Positions 30,730 to 38,920 of a stretch of DNA of 64,000 nt are shown here, in pieces. The notes beneath the pieces were generated by a model that saw nothing but the letters and a program-made list of their open reading frames with translations, made no database searches and was not told the origin of the DNA. The position numbers were made by a program, and so were the translations under genes. How positions within the stretch are numbered: position 1 is the first letter of the stretch; each line of letters starts with the position of its first letter. Where the stretch lies: positions 806,001-870,000 of the forward strand of contig NZ_JAKFGM010000001.1 of assembly GCF_021502585.1 (NCBI RefSeq). Reading direction: 5' to 3'. The DNA comes from Sphingomonas cremea (lineage in GTDB: Bacteria; Pseudomonadota; Alphaproteobacteria; Sphingomonadales; Sphingomonadaceae).

Positions 30730-30749
30730 GACACTTCCCCTTTGTTGTT

Positions 30750-31469
30750 TTAGCCCTCGGCGCGTTTGCGCGGTGCCCGCTCGGCCATTGAGTCGAGCTC
30801 GGGCATGCCGTTCAGCAACTGATCGAGCGCATCGGTCACCAATTGCTGGGCCGAACGCCCGTTGACGGCGCAGGCCAATCGCAGCTTCAGGTGCCGCGCC
30901 GGATCGAGACGCAAAGTGAAGGCAGCCTTGCCCTTGCTTCCGGCTGCCGCACGAGGACGGCGCGGACGAACCGGAGCGACAGCGCGGGCCGGAACAGCAA
31001 CAACCGCTACGGGCGCCGGCTCCGGCACGAGTTCAGGCTCGGGCTCGGGTTCGCGCTCTGGCGACGCTGCCGCCATGATTGGCTCGACGTCTTCCGCATC
31101 CGGATCATAAAGCTCCGCGGTTTCGTCGATATATTCGCCGTCCTCATCCTCGCCATTTTCATCGTGTGCGGCGAAGCGCTCGGCGATCTCGGCATGCTGG
31201 TCATGGACTGGCGATGCGATCGGTGTCAGCGCGGCAAGCGGATTGCGGAGCGGCTGATCGGGTAGCTCTTCACCGAAAGCGTCATGATCCTCATCGCGTA
31301 CCGGTACGATCGCAGGCTTGGGCGGCTCAAAGCCCATGTCGTTCCAACCCAGGTCTTCGAGACCTGACGCGCCCTGACCGAAGCCCTGGGGACGCATTGC
31401 CGGACGGGCAGCACCCTTACGAGCCAACAGGCCGGAAGAGAGCGAAGCGAATGCTTTGGGTTCTCCCAT
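30750..31469 (-). CDS. Acidic protein with C-terminal ribbon-helix-helix domain (ParA partner candidate)
   Basis: A 239-residue protein of two unlike halves. Residues 1-175 look disordered: an acidic stretch (AHDENGEDEDGEYIDETAE, about 101-119) and a Pro/Glu-rich run with PEPEPEPEL. Residues 181-222 (AAFTLRLDPARHLKLRLAC, then GRSAQQLVTDALDQLL) match a ribbon-helix-helix DNA-binding fold. It sits 12 bases after the parA-like stop and before the SPOR lipoprotein gene. A plausible role is as the ATPase-stimulating or cargo-linking partner of this orphan ParA (inference); a transcriptional repressor is the alternative. Confidence 0.75.
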   Translation of the reverse strand: MGEPKAFASLSSGLLARKGAARPAMRPQGFGQGASGLEDLGWNDMGFEPPKPAIVPVRDEDHDAFGEELPDQPLRNPLAALTPIASPVHDQHAEIAERFAAHDENGEDEDGEYIDETAELYDPDAEDVEPIMAAASPEREPEPEPELVPEPAPVAVVAVPARAVAPVRPRRPRAAAGSKGKAAFTLRLDPARHLKLRLACAVNGRSAQQLVTDALDQLLNGMPELDSMAERAPRKRAEG

Positions 31470-31481
31470 CGCGCCTACCCC

Positions 31482-32204
31482 TTACTGGCCCATCACGCGG
31501 CGGCCGAAGCCACCGACGGGACGCGGACTGGAGACGCCGATGCCTGGCGCCTGGTTCGGCGCGGCAAATACGGTGCGGCGGAAATTCTTCTCGAGGCGGT
31601 CGGAAATATAATCCCACAACTCGGTGACTTCGCGGGCCGAGCGGCCGTTCGGATCGACTTCCATCACCGTGCGGCCGTCGATCATTGATGCGGCGAAGTC
31701 GGTGCGGTGATGCAACGTAACCGGGGCAACGGTGCCGTGCTGCGACAGTGCGACCGCGGCTTCATATGTGATCTTGGCCTTTGGCGTGGCAGCGTTGACG
31801 ACGAAGATCAGCGGCTTGCCGGCCCGGTCGCACAGGTCGACCGTGGCGCCGACAGCGCGAAGGTCGTGCGGGCTCGGACGGGTCGGGATCACGATCAACT
31901 CGGCGACAGCGATGACTGACTGTATGGCCATCGTAATGGCCGGCGGTGTATCGATCACCGCAAGGCGAAAACCCTGCTGGCGAAGCACCTCAAGATCTGA
32001 AGCGAGCCTTGCGACCGTGGTCTGCGCGAAGGCCGGCATATCGTCATGCCGTTCATTCCACCAATCCGCGAGCGAACCTTGCGGATCGATATCGATCAGG
32101 CAGACGGGGCCGGCACCCGCCAGTTGCGCTTGCACCGCAAGATGTCCGGACAAGGTGGTTTTGCCCGACCCGCCCTTCTGCGATGCCATAGCCAGAACGC
32201 GCAT
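31482..32204 (-). CDS. Orphan ParA/MinD-type ATPase
   Basis: A 240-residue cytoplasmic ATPase with the deviant Walker A motif SQKGGSGKTT (signature lysine K10, P-loop K15), Walker A' CLIDIDPQGSLADWW and switch II AVIDTPPAI. These are dimerising ATPases that position DNA or protein cargo by nucleoid gradients. ATG at 32204 is chosen for GAGGGG upstream and an immediate MRVLAMASQKGG N-terminus; the frame is open 57 codons further up. No ParB or parS site was seen nearby, so it is not the chromosomal partition ATPase; the partner is probably the RHH protein downstream. Confidence 0.9.
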   Translation of the reverse strand: MRVLAMASQKGGSGKTTLSGHLAVQAQLAGAGPVCLIDIDPQGSLADWWNERHDDMPAFAQTTVARLASDLEVLRQQGFRLAVIDTPPAITMAIQSVIAVAELIVIPTRPSPHDLRAVGATVDLCDRAGKPLIFVVNAATPKAKITYEAAVALSQHGTVAPVTLHHRTDFAASMIDGRTVMEVDPNGRSAREVTELWDYISDRLEKNFRRTVFAAPNQAPGIGVSSPRPVGGFGRRVMGQ

Positions 32205-32346
32205 TCCATTCCCCTCGCCAAATGACGGTGATCTGGCCTCACCTGACAGCAAAGGCCCTAAAAACTGGTTAATATCGGCACGACCTTGTTGGGCGCACAC
32301 TAGGGCGGCTAGGGTTAAAAAATGACCTTCCATGGGTTTGGAAAAT

Positions 32347-33237
32347 ATGCGTAACCTGTTGCTTGCCTTGGCCATTGCCGCAGTCGCCGCGCCTGCAAGC
32401 GCTCAGTCGGTGCGTGCGGGGATAACCGCCTGGCAGAAGGGCGATACCGCGGGCGCGGTCGCAATTTGGCGGCCGCTTGCCGAAAAGGGTGACGCCGACG
32501 CGGCGTTCAACCTTGGGCAGGCATATCGGCTCGGCAAAGGCGTTCCGCTCGACCTTGCCCAGGCCCAGGGCTGGCTGGAACGCGCGGCACGCGCGGGCCA
32601 TGTCGACGCGCAATCGACGCTTGGGCTTTTGCTTTTCCAGAACGGGAACCAGGTCGGGGCAATGCGCTGGCTTAAGGCCGCGGCCGACGCGGGCGAACCG
32701 CGCGCCCTGCTGATGGTCGGGACGGCACTATATAACGGCGATGGAGTGCCGGCTGACCCGGTAACCGCCTATGCCTATGTCAGCCGCGCGGCGGCGCAGG
32801 GGCTGGTGCCTGCGAAGGCCACTTTGGCGGACATGGACGCAGTAATGCCACTTGAGCAGCGGCAGAAGGGCGTGGCGCTGGCGCAATCTATGGCTGGCGC
32901 AAAAAGGCCAGTGCCTGCCCAACCCCCCACCAAAACAGTGGCTGGCAAGCTCGCGCCCCCAAAAACCGCGGCAGCGAAACCTGCAGCAGCTGTGCCCAAG
33001 CCCGTCGTACCAGCCGGAGGAAAATGGCGGATCCAGCTGGGCGCATTCGGGCAAAAGAAGTCGGCGGAGGCGCTGTTCGGTAAATTGTCGGTCAAGCTTG
33101 GCGGCCGGCAGGCCTATTATGTGCCTGTCGGAGCAGTCGTCAGGCTCCAGGTGGGGCCGTACGAAAGCCGGGCCGCGGCATCGGCTGCCTGCGCAAGCCT
33201 TTCACCCCAGCCCTGCTTTGCGGTGGCAGCGCCCTAG
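32347..33237 (+). CDS. Sel1-repeat and SPOR domain periplasmic protein
   Basis: A 296-residue secreted protein with a signal peptide (LLLALAIAAVAAPASAQS). Sel1-like repeats run from about 35 to 170 (AAFNLGQAYRLGKGV, AQSTLGLLLFQNGN, ALLMVGTALYNGDGV), then an Ala/Pro/Lys linker, and a SPOR domain at about 225-295 (KWRIQLGAFGQKKSAEALFG). It probably binds septal peptidoglycan. ATG at 32347 is preferred over 32332 because it opens the signal peptide. It diverges from the ParA operon, whose last gene also has a SPOR domain. Confidence 0.85.
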   Translation: MRNLLLALAIAAVAAPASAQSVRAGITAWQKGDTAGAVAIWRPLAEKGDADAAFNLGQAYRLGKGVPLDLAQAQGWLERAARAGHVDAQSTLGLLLFQNGNQVGAMRWLKAAADAGEPRALLMVGTALYNGDGVPADPVTAYAYVSRAAAQGLVPAKATLADMDAVMPLEQRQKGVALAQSMAGAKRPVPAQPPTKTVAGKLAPPKTAAAKPAAAVPKPVVPAGGKWRIQLGAFGQKKSAEALFGKLSVKLGGRQAYYVPVGAVVRLQVGPYESRAAASAACASLSPQPCFAVAAP

Positions 33238-34124
33238 GCCTCGACCCAGTCGGCGCGCGGGATTCCCTGAGCCCAGAGCAAGGCGCTCAAATCATTGTGA
33301 TCAAGCCGTGCGTCGGCCACCGCTGCCAGCGCGGGCTTGGCACGATAGGCGACGCCCATGCCGGATTCGGTTACCAGCGCGATGTCATTGGCCCCGTCGC
33401 CAATCGCCATTGTAGCTTCGCGCATCAGGCCCAGTCGCGCGCGAGCCTCCATCAGTTCGTCGTGCTTGATCCGGGAATCGACAATCCTCCCTTCGGTCCG
33501 CCCGGTCAGCTTGCCATCTCGAATGCCTAGCACATTGGCCACGAACCGATCGAATCCGACCTGCTTGGCGATTGGTGCCACGAAAGCCGTGAAGCCGCCT
33601 GAAACGAGGATCGTTTCCGCGCCCTTCGCCCGCATCGTCCGAACAAGTGTCGCTGCGCCGGGGTTAGGCCGGATGCGCTCAGCGAGGCACTGCTCGATAA
33701 CGGCGACATCGAGGCCTTTAAGCAGTGCTACCCGCTCCGCCAGCGCCTGTGCAAAGTCCAACTCACCCTGCATCGCTCGTTCGGTGATGGCGGCGACTTG
33801 CGGCTTGAACCCGGCATAGTCGGCCAGCTCATCGATGCATTCCTGACCGATAATGGTCGAATCCATGTCTGCGACGAGTAGCCTCTTCTCGCGCGGGCCA
33901 GGCGGGTGTGCGATTATGTCGACGCCGGACCAGCCTTCAAAAGTCGCCCGAATAGACGATTGATCCGCATCGACTTCGATATCTGCAGCGTCGCCTTCAT
34001 CGACCCACCGCACAAAGCGTGCGCGCGGCAAGCGTGCCAGCGCCGCATCCAGCAGTCTTTCGTCTAGCCGTCCGGCTGCTATCAGCGTGGCAATGGTCAA
34101 TGCGAAGCCTCCCGTCGCCCTCAT
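33234..34124 (-). CDS. serB: Phosphoserine phosphatase
   Basis: SerB catalyses the last step of serine synthesis. It is a HAD phosphatase with the nucleophile motif VADMDSTIIG, motif II ILVSGGFTAF and the metal motif AIGDGANDIALV. An N-terminal regulatory part of about 95 residues precedes the catalytic domain, as in SerB of this group. The frame is open to 34199, but that would overlap most of the divergent miaA start region; ATG at 34124 or TTG at 34100 are the likely starts, and even these overlap or abut miaA. Confidence 0.92.
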   Translation of the reverse strand: MRATGGFALTIATLIAAGRLDERLLDAALARLPRARFVRWVDEGDAADIEVDADQSSIRATFEGWSGVDIIAHPPGPREKRLLVADMDSTIIGQECIDELADYAGFKPQVAAITERAMQGELDFAQALAERVALLKGLDVAVIEQCLAERIRPNPGAATLVRTMRAKGAETILVSGGFTAFVAPIAKQVGFDRFVANVLGIRDGKLTGRTEGRIVDSRIKHDELMEARARLGLMREATMAIGDGANDIALVTESGMGVAYRAKPALAAVADARLDHNDLSALLWAQGIPRADWVEA

Positions 34125-35022
34125 CGCCGGTCCGACCGCCAGCGGCAAGTCGGCACTGGCACTGGCGCTGGCCGAGCGGACCGGTGGCGCAATCATCAAT
34201 GCCGATAGCGCACAAATCTACCGGGATCTCCCAATCCTCTCCGCCGCTCCTTCCCCTGCCGATCGAGCTCGCGCCGAGCATTTGCTTTACGGCATTCGTA
34301 ATGGGGCCGAACCTTGTTCAGCCGCGGAATGGGCGGAACTGGCGAAGGCGGAAATCGCTCGACTGCACGATGAGAGGCGACTGCCGATCCTGGTGGGCGG
34401 CACCGGACTCTATTTGCGTACGCTGCTCGACGGAATTGCTCCCGTCCCACCTATCAAGCCCGAAATCCGGGCTGGCGTGCGCGCGGCGGAGGTTGGCCAA
34501 AACCTGGCTGCCCTGGCCGAGCTTGATCCGGTTGCAGCGGCCAAGTTGAACCCTGCTGATACAACCCGCATCGCGCGCGCGCTCGAAGTCATAAGATCGA
34601 CAGGTCGGACGCTCGCCCAGTGGCAATTGCGGCGGGATGGCGGAATCGGGGGCGAGATCGAGTTACGGCCGCTCATCCTGCTTCCATCTCGCCCCTGGCT
34701 TTACGAGCGTTGCGACCGGCGCTTCTCGACCATGGTCCAGGAAGGCGCGATGACAGAGGTCGAGGAGCTGCTCGCCCGCAAGCTCGACCCCCAACTGCCT
34801 GTCATGCGCGCGATCGGGGTTGCGGAATTGGCGTCATTGCTTCGAGGTGAAAGCAGCAAGGACGAGGCCACTGCTGCAGGGCAGCAGGCGACACGGCGAT
34901 ATGCCAAGCGCCAATATACGTGGTTCGCCCACCAGCCTCCGCCCGGCTGGCAGCGGTTCGAGGAAGCAGTCGAAGGCGATGCGTTCGATCGGGCGCTGGC
35001 GCTGCTCGCCCCGCCGGAGTAG
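34093..35022 (+). CDS. miaA: tRNA dimethylallyltransferase
   Basis: MiaA adds the dimethylallyl group to A37 of tRNAs reading UNN codons. The P-loop GPTASGKSALA opens the protein, followed by INADSAQIYRDLPILSAAP and LVGGTGLYLRTLLDGIAPVP, and the C-terminal TRRYAKRQYTWFAHQ. ATG at 34093 is preferred to GTG 34087. It is divergent from serB with overlapping 5' ends and is followed after 9 bases by an IlvC homologue. Confidence 0.96.
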   Translation: MVNAKPPVALIAGPTASGKSALALALAERTGGAIINADSAQIYRDLPILSAAPSPADRARAEHLLYGIRNGAEPCSAAEWAELAKAEIARLHDERRLPILVGGTGLYLRTLLDGIAPVPPIKPEIRAGVRAAEVGQNLAALAELDPVAAAKLNPADTTRIARALEVIRSTGRTLAQWQLRRDGGIGGEIELRPLILLPSRPWLYERCDRRFSTMVQEGAMTEVEELLARKLDPQLPVMRAIGVAELASLLRGESSKDEATAAGQQATRRYAKRQYTWFAHQPPPGWQRFEEAVEGDAFDRALALLAPPE

Positions 35023-35031
35023 CCAATCCCA

Positions 35032-35997
35032 ATGGACGCCCTCCGCGATACCGATATCGACCCCAAACCGCTGCAAGGCAAGCGAGTGGCGATCATCGGC
35101 TACGGCAATCAGGGCCGCGCCCAGGCGCTCAACCTGAACGATAGCGGCATCGACGTCGTGGTCGGTCTGCGCGACAGATCTCCTAGCATTGCCGGAGCCA
35201 GGGGCGATGGTATCGCCACGGCACCGCTGCTCGAAGCTGCAGCGTCAGCGGACCTAGTCATGCTGCTGGCCCCCGACGAGGCGCTGGCGGCAATTTATCG
35301 ATTGATCGAACGACATATCCGCGAAGGGGCCGCGCTGGGGTTCAGTCATGGTCTCGCCATCCGCTTCGGCTTCATAGTACCCCGCCCCGATCTCGACGTC
35401 ATAATGGTTGCTCCCAAGGGCCCGGGAACGGCGCTTCGTTCGCTGTACCTGGAGGGCAAGGGCATGATTGGCCTCTACGCGGTCGAGCAGGATGCAAGCG
35501 GCCACGCCGAAGCACTGGCGCTTGCGTATGGCCGAGCGCTCGGCTGTGGGCGTGCCGGACTGCTGCCCTCGACCTTTGCGGAGGAATGTGAGGCCGACTT
35601 GTTCAACGAACAGGCGGTGGTGTGGGGCGCGGTCCCGGAGATCCTTATCGCCGGCTTCGATACGCTTGTAGAGGCCGGGGTAAGCGAGGAAGTGGCCTAT
35701 ATGGAATGCGTCGGCGAGCTGAAGCTCATAGCCGAGCTGATCGAAGCGCGCGGGATCGCTGGTATGCGAGAGGCGATCAGCAACACCGCCGAACTGGGTG
35801 CAGTCCTTGGCGGGCCTCGCATCGTCGACGACGGGGTGCGCTCGCGAATGCGTTCGATCCTGGAAGATATTCGAGCGGGTGGATTCAGCAATACGCTTCG
35901 CGACGAAGAAGCGTCAGCCTACCCCCGGCTGCGCGCCGCGCGCGATCGGGCGAGTGGCTTGCGGGTTGAACAGGCGCGTCGAAAACTGATCGATTAG
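35032..35997 (+). CDS. Divergent, short ketol-acid reductoisomerase homologue (IlvC family)
   Basis: A 321-residue class I IlvC homologue. Catalytic and metal residues expected for the family are present: H106 (GFSHGLAIRF), K129 (VAPKGPG), D189 and E193 (ADLFNEQ), E225 and E229 (ECVGELK), S250 (ISNTAE). The NADPH loop is GYGNQGRAQALNL rather than GYGSQGHA. Differences from typical IlvC are GCGRAGLLPSTF in place of GTRAGVIETTF, VVWGAV in place of VLCGG, and a length about 18 residues short. No ilvB or ilvN is adjacent. It could be a paralogue with altered substrate use; the main ilvC may lie elsewhere. The stop overlaps the next convergent gene by 4 bases. Confidence 0.8.
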   Translation: MDALRDTDIDPKPLQGKRVAIIGYGNQGRAQALNLNDSGIDVVVGLRDRSPSIAGARGDGIATAPLLEAAASADLVMLLAPDEALAAIYRLIERHIREGAALGFSHGLAIRFGFIVPRPDLDVIMVAPKGPGTALRSLYLEGKGMIGLYAVEQDASGHAEALALAYGRALGCGRAGLLPSTFAEECEADLFNEQAVVWGAVPEILIAGFDTLVEAGVSEEVAYMECVGELKLIAELIEARGIAGMREAISNTAELGAVLGGPRIVDDGVRSRMRSILEDIRAGGFSNTLRDEEASAYPRLRAARDRASGLRVEQARRKLID

Positions 35998-36167
35998 CCG
36001 ATAACTTCGGCTTCATTCGACACGCGCTCCCCGACCGACGCGCGCTCAGTATAGGCGCGTTGCAGGCGGCGATGGGCTTCCTGGGCCTCAGGATCGGCTG
36101 CGGCTAACGCTAGCTCAGCTTCCTCGGCTGCACGGCGTGCAAAATAGCTTTTATCGTGATCGCTCAT
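35994..36167 (-). CDS. 57-residue conserved-looking small protein, unknown function
   Basis: A small gene reading MSDHDKSYFARRAAEEAELA and ending RASVGERVSNEAEVIG. GGAGG stands 5 bases before the ATG, and the stop overlaps that of the convergent IlvC homologue (TTAG), both arguing that it is translated. It is highly charged, probably helical, with no signal peptide or cysteine. No function is assigned. Confidence 0.65.
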   Translation of the reverse strand: MSDHDKSYFARRAAEEAELALAAADPEAQEAHRRLQRAYTERASVGERVSNEAEVIG

Positions 36168-36229
36168 GGTCGCCTCCAGGAAAGACGAAGGTCAAGACTA
36201 TCATCGTTCGGCTGCAAAGTCCCACCAGT

Positions 36230-36259
36230 AAAAGGGGCGTCCGGCAATGCGGACGCCCC
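36230..36259 (-). terminator. Rho-independent terminator of the outer-membrane protein gene
   Basis: A perfect 10-bp stem (GGGGCGTCCG/CGGACGCCCC) with a 6-base loop, followed on the minus strand by TTTTA. It lies 17 bases past the stop of the outer-membrane protein gene. Confidence 0.85.
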
Positions 36260-36276
36260 CCTTCGCTTGGCTCCGC

Positions 36277-36825
36277 TTAGAAGCGGGTGCCGACGGTCAG
36301 CGCAACCTGGTTGCGCGAAAGACCATGCTCATAGTTAGAGTAGCGATATTCGGCGCCCACATAGGCCTTTCCGCTGACGTTGATCTGGCCGCCCGCGCCG
36401 AGGCGATAGCCGTCGAAATTCTCCGAAGCGCTGTCGACACCATCATCCGCCTTGAAGCGGGCATTGGTGTAACCGCCCTTCACATAAAGATTGGCGGTCG
36501 GGCTGACGGCGAAGTTGACTCGGCCGCCGGCATAAAGATCGCGGCCGGACTTCACTTCGACGACGCCCGCGCCTTCCTTCTGGGTGGAGCCGGTTGCTTC
36601 GATATCGGCGCCGATGGATACCGCGTTGGACACAGGATAGTCGTAGCCGGCGCCGATTCCGAACAGTAAGCCGCCGTCCTTTTCGCCAAGGGCCTTCACC
36701 CGGTCATAACCGACTACGGCTTCGATCCGCGGACCAGCCGGGGCGATCGAAGCAGTTTGGGCAAATGCCGGGGTGGAAGCGAGAACGGCGGCCGCAGTGG
36801 CCGAAGCAAACAAAATCTTTTTCAC
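36277..36825 (-). CDS. Small outer-membrane beta-barrel protein
   Basis: A 182-residue protein with a cleavable signal peptide (MKKILFASATAAAVLASTPA, cleaved after AFA) and a mature part of alternating strands (IEAVVGYDRVK, GIGAGYDYPV, NLYVKGGYTNARF, AYVGAEYRYSNYE) ending in QVALTVGTRF with a terminal phenylalanine. This is the form of an eight-stranded porin-like barrel (OmpW/OmpA-like or Omp25-like). GGAG lies 7 bases before the ATG and a perfect inverted repeat lies in the leader. It has its own terminator, so it is a single-gene unit. Confidence 0.88.
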   Translation of the reverse strand: MKKILFASATAAAVLASTPAFAQTASIAPAGPRIEAVVGYDRVKALGEKDGGLLFGIGAGYDYPVSNAVSIGADIEATGSTQKEGAGVVEVKSGRDLYAGGRVNFAVSPTANLYVKGGYTNARFKADDGVDSASENFDGYRLGAGGQINVSGKAYVGAEYRYSNYEHGLSRNQVALTVGTRF

Positions 36826-36846
36826 AACTATACTCCATTATTGGCA

Positions 36847-36867
36847 CCCTCTTGAGAACCAAGAGGG
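36847..36867. promoter_or_regulatory. Perfect inverted repeat in the leader of the outer-membrane protein gene
   Basis: CCCTCTTG and CAAGAGGG form an exact 8-bp inverted repeat around AGAAC, 22-42 bases upstream of the start codon. It could be an operator or a leader hairpin controlling translation or stability. Confidence 0.45.
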
Positions 36868-37089
36868 CAAGCGGGACCATCGACGGAATCACCGCGAAAT
36901 CGGGCGAATCAGCCATTTTTACCTGTTGTTTGCCGTGGGGAACGGCAGCCCCGGTGCGTTCAATTAGGGTCGCGACTTGTCGCTTCAATGAACGATCTGG
37001 TCATAAGCCGCCCAGCGTTGCGAGGTTCCCTTGCAATGTCAGAAGCTTGGGTGGCGCGAAAAATATTTGGGACGGGCCGAATTTAGGCG

Positions 37090-38865
37090 CTAGCGGCGGC
37101 CGAACAGCTTCTCGATGTCCGCATGGGCAAGCTTAACCCAGGTTGGGCGGCCGTGATTGCACTGGCCCGAATGCGGCGTAATCTCCATCTCGCGCAGCAA
37201 TGCGTTCATCTCCGCAACCGAAAGAATACGCCCGGCGCGGACCGACCCGTGGCAGGCCATGGTCGCGGCAACATGATCGAGCCGATCGCGCAATGCGAGC
37301 GCGGTGCCAAGCTCTGCCAACTCAGCGGCGACATCGCGAAGCAGGCCCGGAATGTCCGCCTTGCCGAGAGGCGCCGGAGTGGCACGGACCAGCATGGCGG
37401 TCGGGCCGAAGCGCTCGACCTCAAGGCCAAGTTCGGCAAGCTCGGCAATAGCGGATTCGAGCCGGTCACAGTCGGGTTCGTCGAGCTCTACTACGTCCGG
37501 GATCAGCAACGCTTGTCGTGCCACCTGCCCGCCATCAGCAGCTTTGCGCATCCTTTCGAGCACGAGCCGCTCATGCGCCGCATGCTGGTCAACTATCACC
37601 AGCCCGTCCTCGGCCTCGGCGACAATGTAGGTTGCCGCGACCTGTCCCCGCGCGACTCCCAGGGGATAAGACGGGACAGGCGCGGTCGCCGGCTCGGCGC
37701 GGGCTGCTGGCAAGTGGCCAAACCCAAGGGACTTTTCCGTCACTCCGGCAAAGGCTGGTGCCCATGCCCTTTCCTCCAACGGCCTTTCCGCGTTCTTGCC
37801 TGGGTACGGTACTTCACTGGAACGGCGGTCAAATTCGGAAGTCCAGTTTACCGCGGCCGCAAATTGCTCCCTCGCCACGCTTCGATGTCCCGCCTCGTCC
37901 AATGCCGCGCGCAAGCCACCGACAATCAGTCCACGTACCGCCGCAGGGTCTCGGAATCGAACCTCGGTCTTGGCGGGGTGCACGTTGATGTCGACCTCCT
38001 GCGAGGGGACCTCAACAAACAGCGCAGCGATCGGATGGCGGTCCCGGGCGAGCAGGTCACGGTAGGCGGCTCTCAGAGCGCCCACCAGCAACCGGTCCTT
38101 TACCGGACGTGAGTTGACGAACAGGAACTGCTGGTCTGCCATGCCGCGGTTGAAAGTTGGCAGGCTGACAACTCCGGTCAGGCGAAGCCCATCGCGGACG
38201 CAATCGATGCCGAGACCATGGCGGTCGAGTTCATGGCTCAATAGTGCTGCAACGCGAGTCGGCTCATCCGAAGGCTGGACCGAAAGGCTTCGTCGTCCGT
38301 CGTGTTCGAGGCTGAAGGCGACATCGGGACTAGCCATTGCCAGCCGCTTTACCGCGTCAAGGCAGGCTGCATATTCGGCGCGCGGGCTGCGCAGGAACTT
38401 GCGCCGCGCCGGTACCTTGTCGAACAGCCCTTCCACGCGCACCCGCGTCCCAGGGGGAAGTGCGGCCGGCCCCTCGCCTAGCTTCATTCCATGGTCGATC
38501 TCGATCCGCCAGCCGTCCGCTCCACGCTCGCGGCTTTCCAGAGCCAGCCTAGATACGCTGGCGATGGACGGCAGCGCCTCGCCCCGAAAGCCAAAGCTGG
38601 TCACGGCTTCTATTACATCGTCCGGCAGCTTGGATGTTGCATGCCGTTCAAGCGCCAGGCTCATCTCGCCAGGGTTCATGCCACTGCCGTTGTCCGTTAC
38701 TTCCACCAGCTCGAGGCCGCCCGCGGACAGCCGCACCGAGATCGAACGGGCACCGGCGTCGAGGGCATTTTCGACCAGCTCTTTCAGCGCACTTGCCGGC
38801 CGCTCAACCACCTCGCCGGCGGCGATGCGATTGATGAGCTCATTGGGCAGCCTTCTTATTGACAT
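37090..38865 (-). CDS. mutL: DNA mismatch repair protein MutL
   Basis: MutL couples mismatch recognition by MutS to strand incision. The 591-residue protein has the GHKL ATPase motifs (ELVENALDAGA, DNGSGM, FGFRGEALPSI, NRGMADQQFLFVNSRPV), an unordered linker at about 320-400, and a C-terminal dimerisation domain with the endonuclease motif DQHAAHERLVLE (426-437, pattern DQHAx2Ex4E) plus SGQCNHGRPT. That motif marks MutL proteins that nick DNA themselves, fitting the absence of MutH in alphaproteobacteria. The linker contains a short palindromic repeat read as WAPAFAGVTE. It is divergent from mreB. Confidence 0.97.
   Translation of the reverse strand: MSIRRLPNELINRIAAGEVVERPASALKELVENALDAGARSISVRLSAGGLELVEVTDNGSGMNPGEMSLALERHATSKLPDDVIEAVTSFGFRGEALPSIASVSRLALESRERGADGWRIEIDHGMKLGEGPAALPPGTRVRVEGLFDKVPARRKFLRSPRAEYAACLDAVKRLAMASPDVAFSLEHDGRRSLSVQPSDEPTRVAALLSHELDRHGLGIDCVRDGLRLTGVVSLPTFNRGMADQQFLFVNSRPVKDRLLVGALRAAYRDLLARDRHPIAALFVEVPSQEVDINVHPAKTEVRFRDPAAVRGLIVGGLRAALDEAGHRSVAREQFAAAVNWTSEFDRRSSEVPYPGKNAERPLEERAWAPAFAGVTEKSLGFGHLPAARAEPATAPVPSYPLGVARGQVAATYIVAEAEDGLVIVDQHAAHERLVLERMRKAADGGQVARQALLIPDVVELDEPDCDRLESAIAELAELGLEVERFGPTAMLVRATPAPLGKADIPGLLRDVAAELAELGTALALRDRLDHVAATMACHGSVRAGRILSVAEMNALLREMEITPHSGQCNHGRPTWVKLAHADIEKLFGRR
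37738..37766 (-). repeat. Palindromic repeat fragment within the mutL linker
   Basis: The segment reads GGGCACCAGCCTTTGCCGGA on the coding strand and encodes WAPAFAGVTE (residues 368-377). This resembles the widespread intergenic palindrome of the form GGGCCCCGGCTTTCGCCGGGGTGACG cut to allowed length, known for in-frame insertions that add an FAGVT peptide. It lies in the length-variable linker of MutL. Confidence 0.55.
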
Positions 38866-38920
38866 GTTAACGGTCCTAGCCCAATCCGAAGCACCCTGCG
38901 AAGCACTGAATTTCCATTGA

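Noticed and set aside
36868-37089. EcfG-type stress promoter (GGAAC ... CGTT) upstream of the outer-membrane protein gene
   Set aside because: GGAAC and CGTT are present but separated by 13 bases instead of 16-17.
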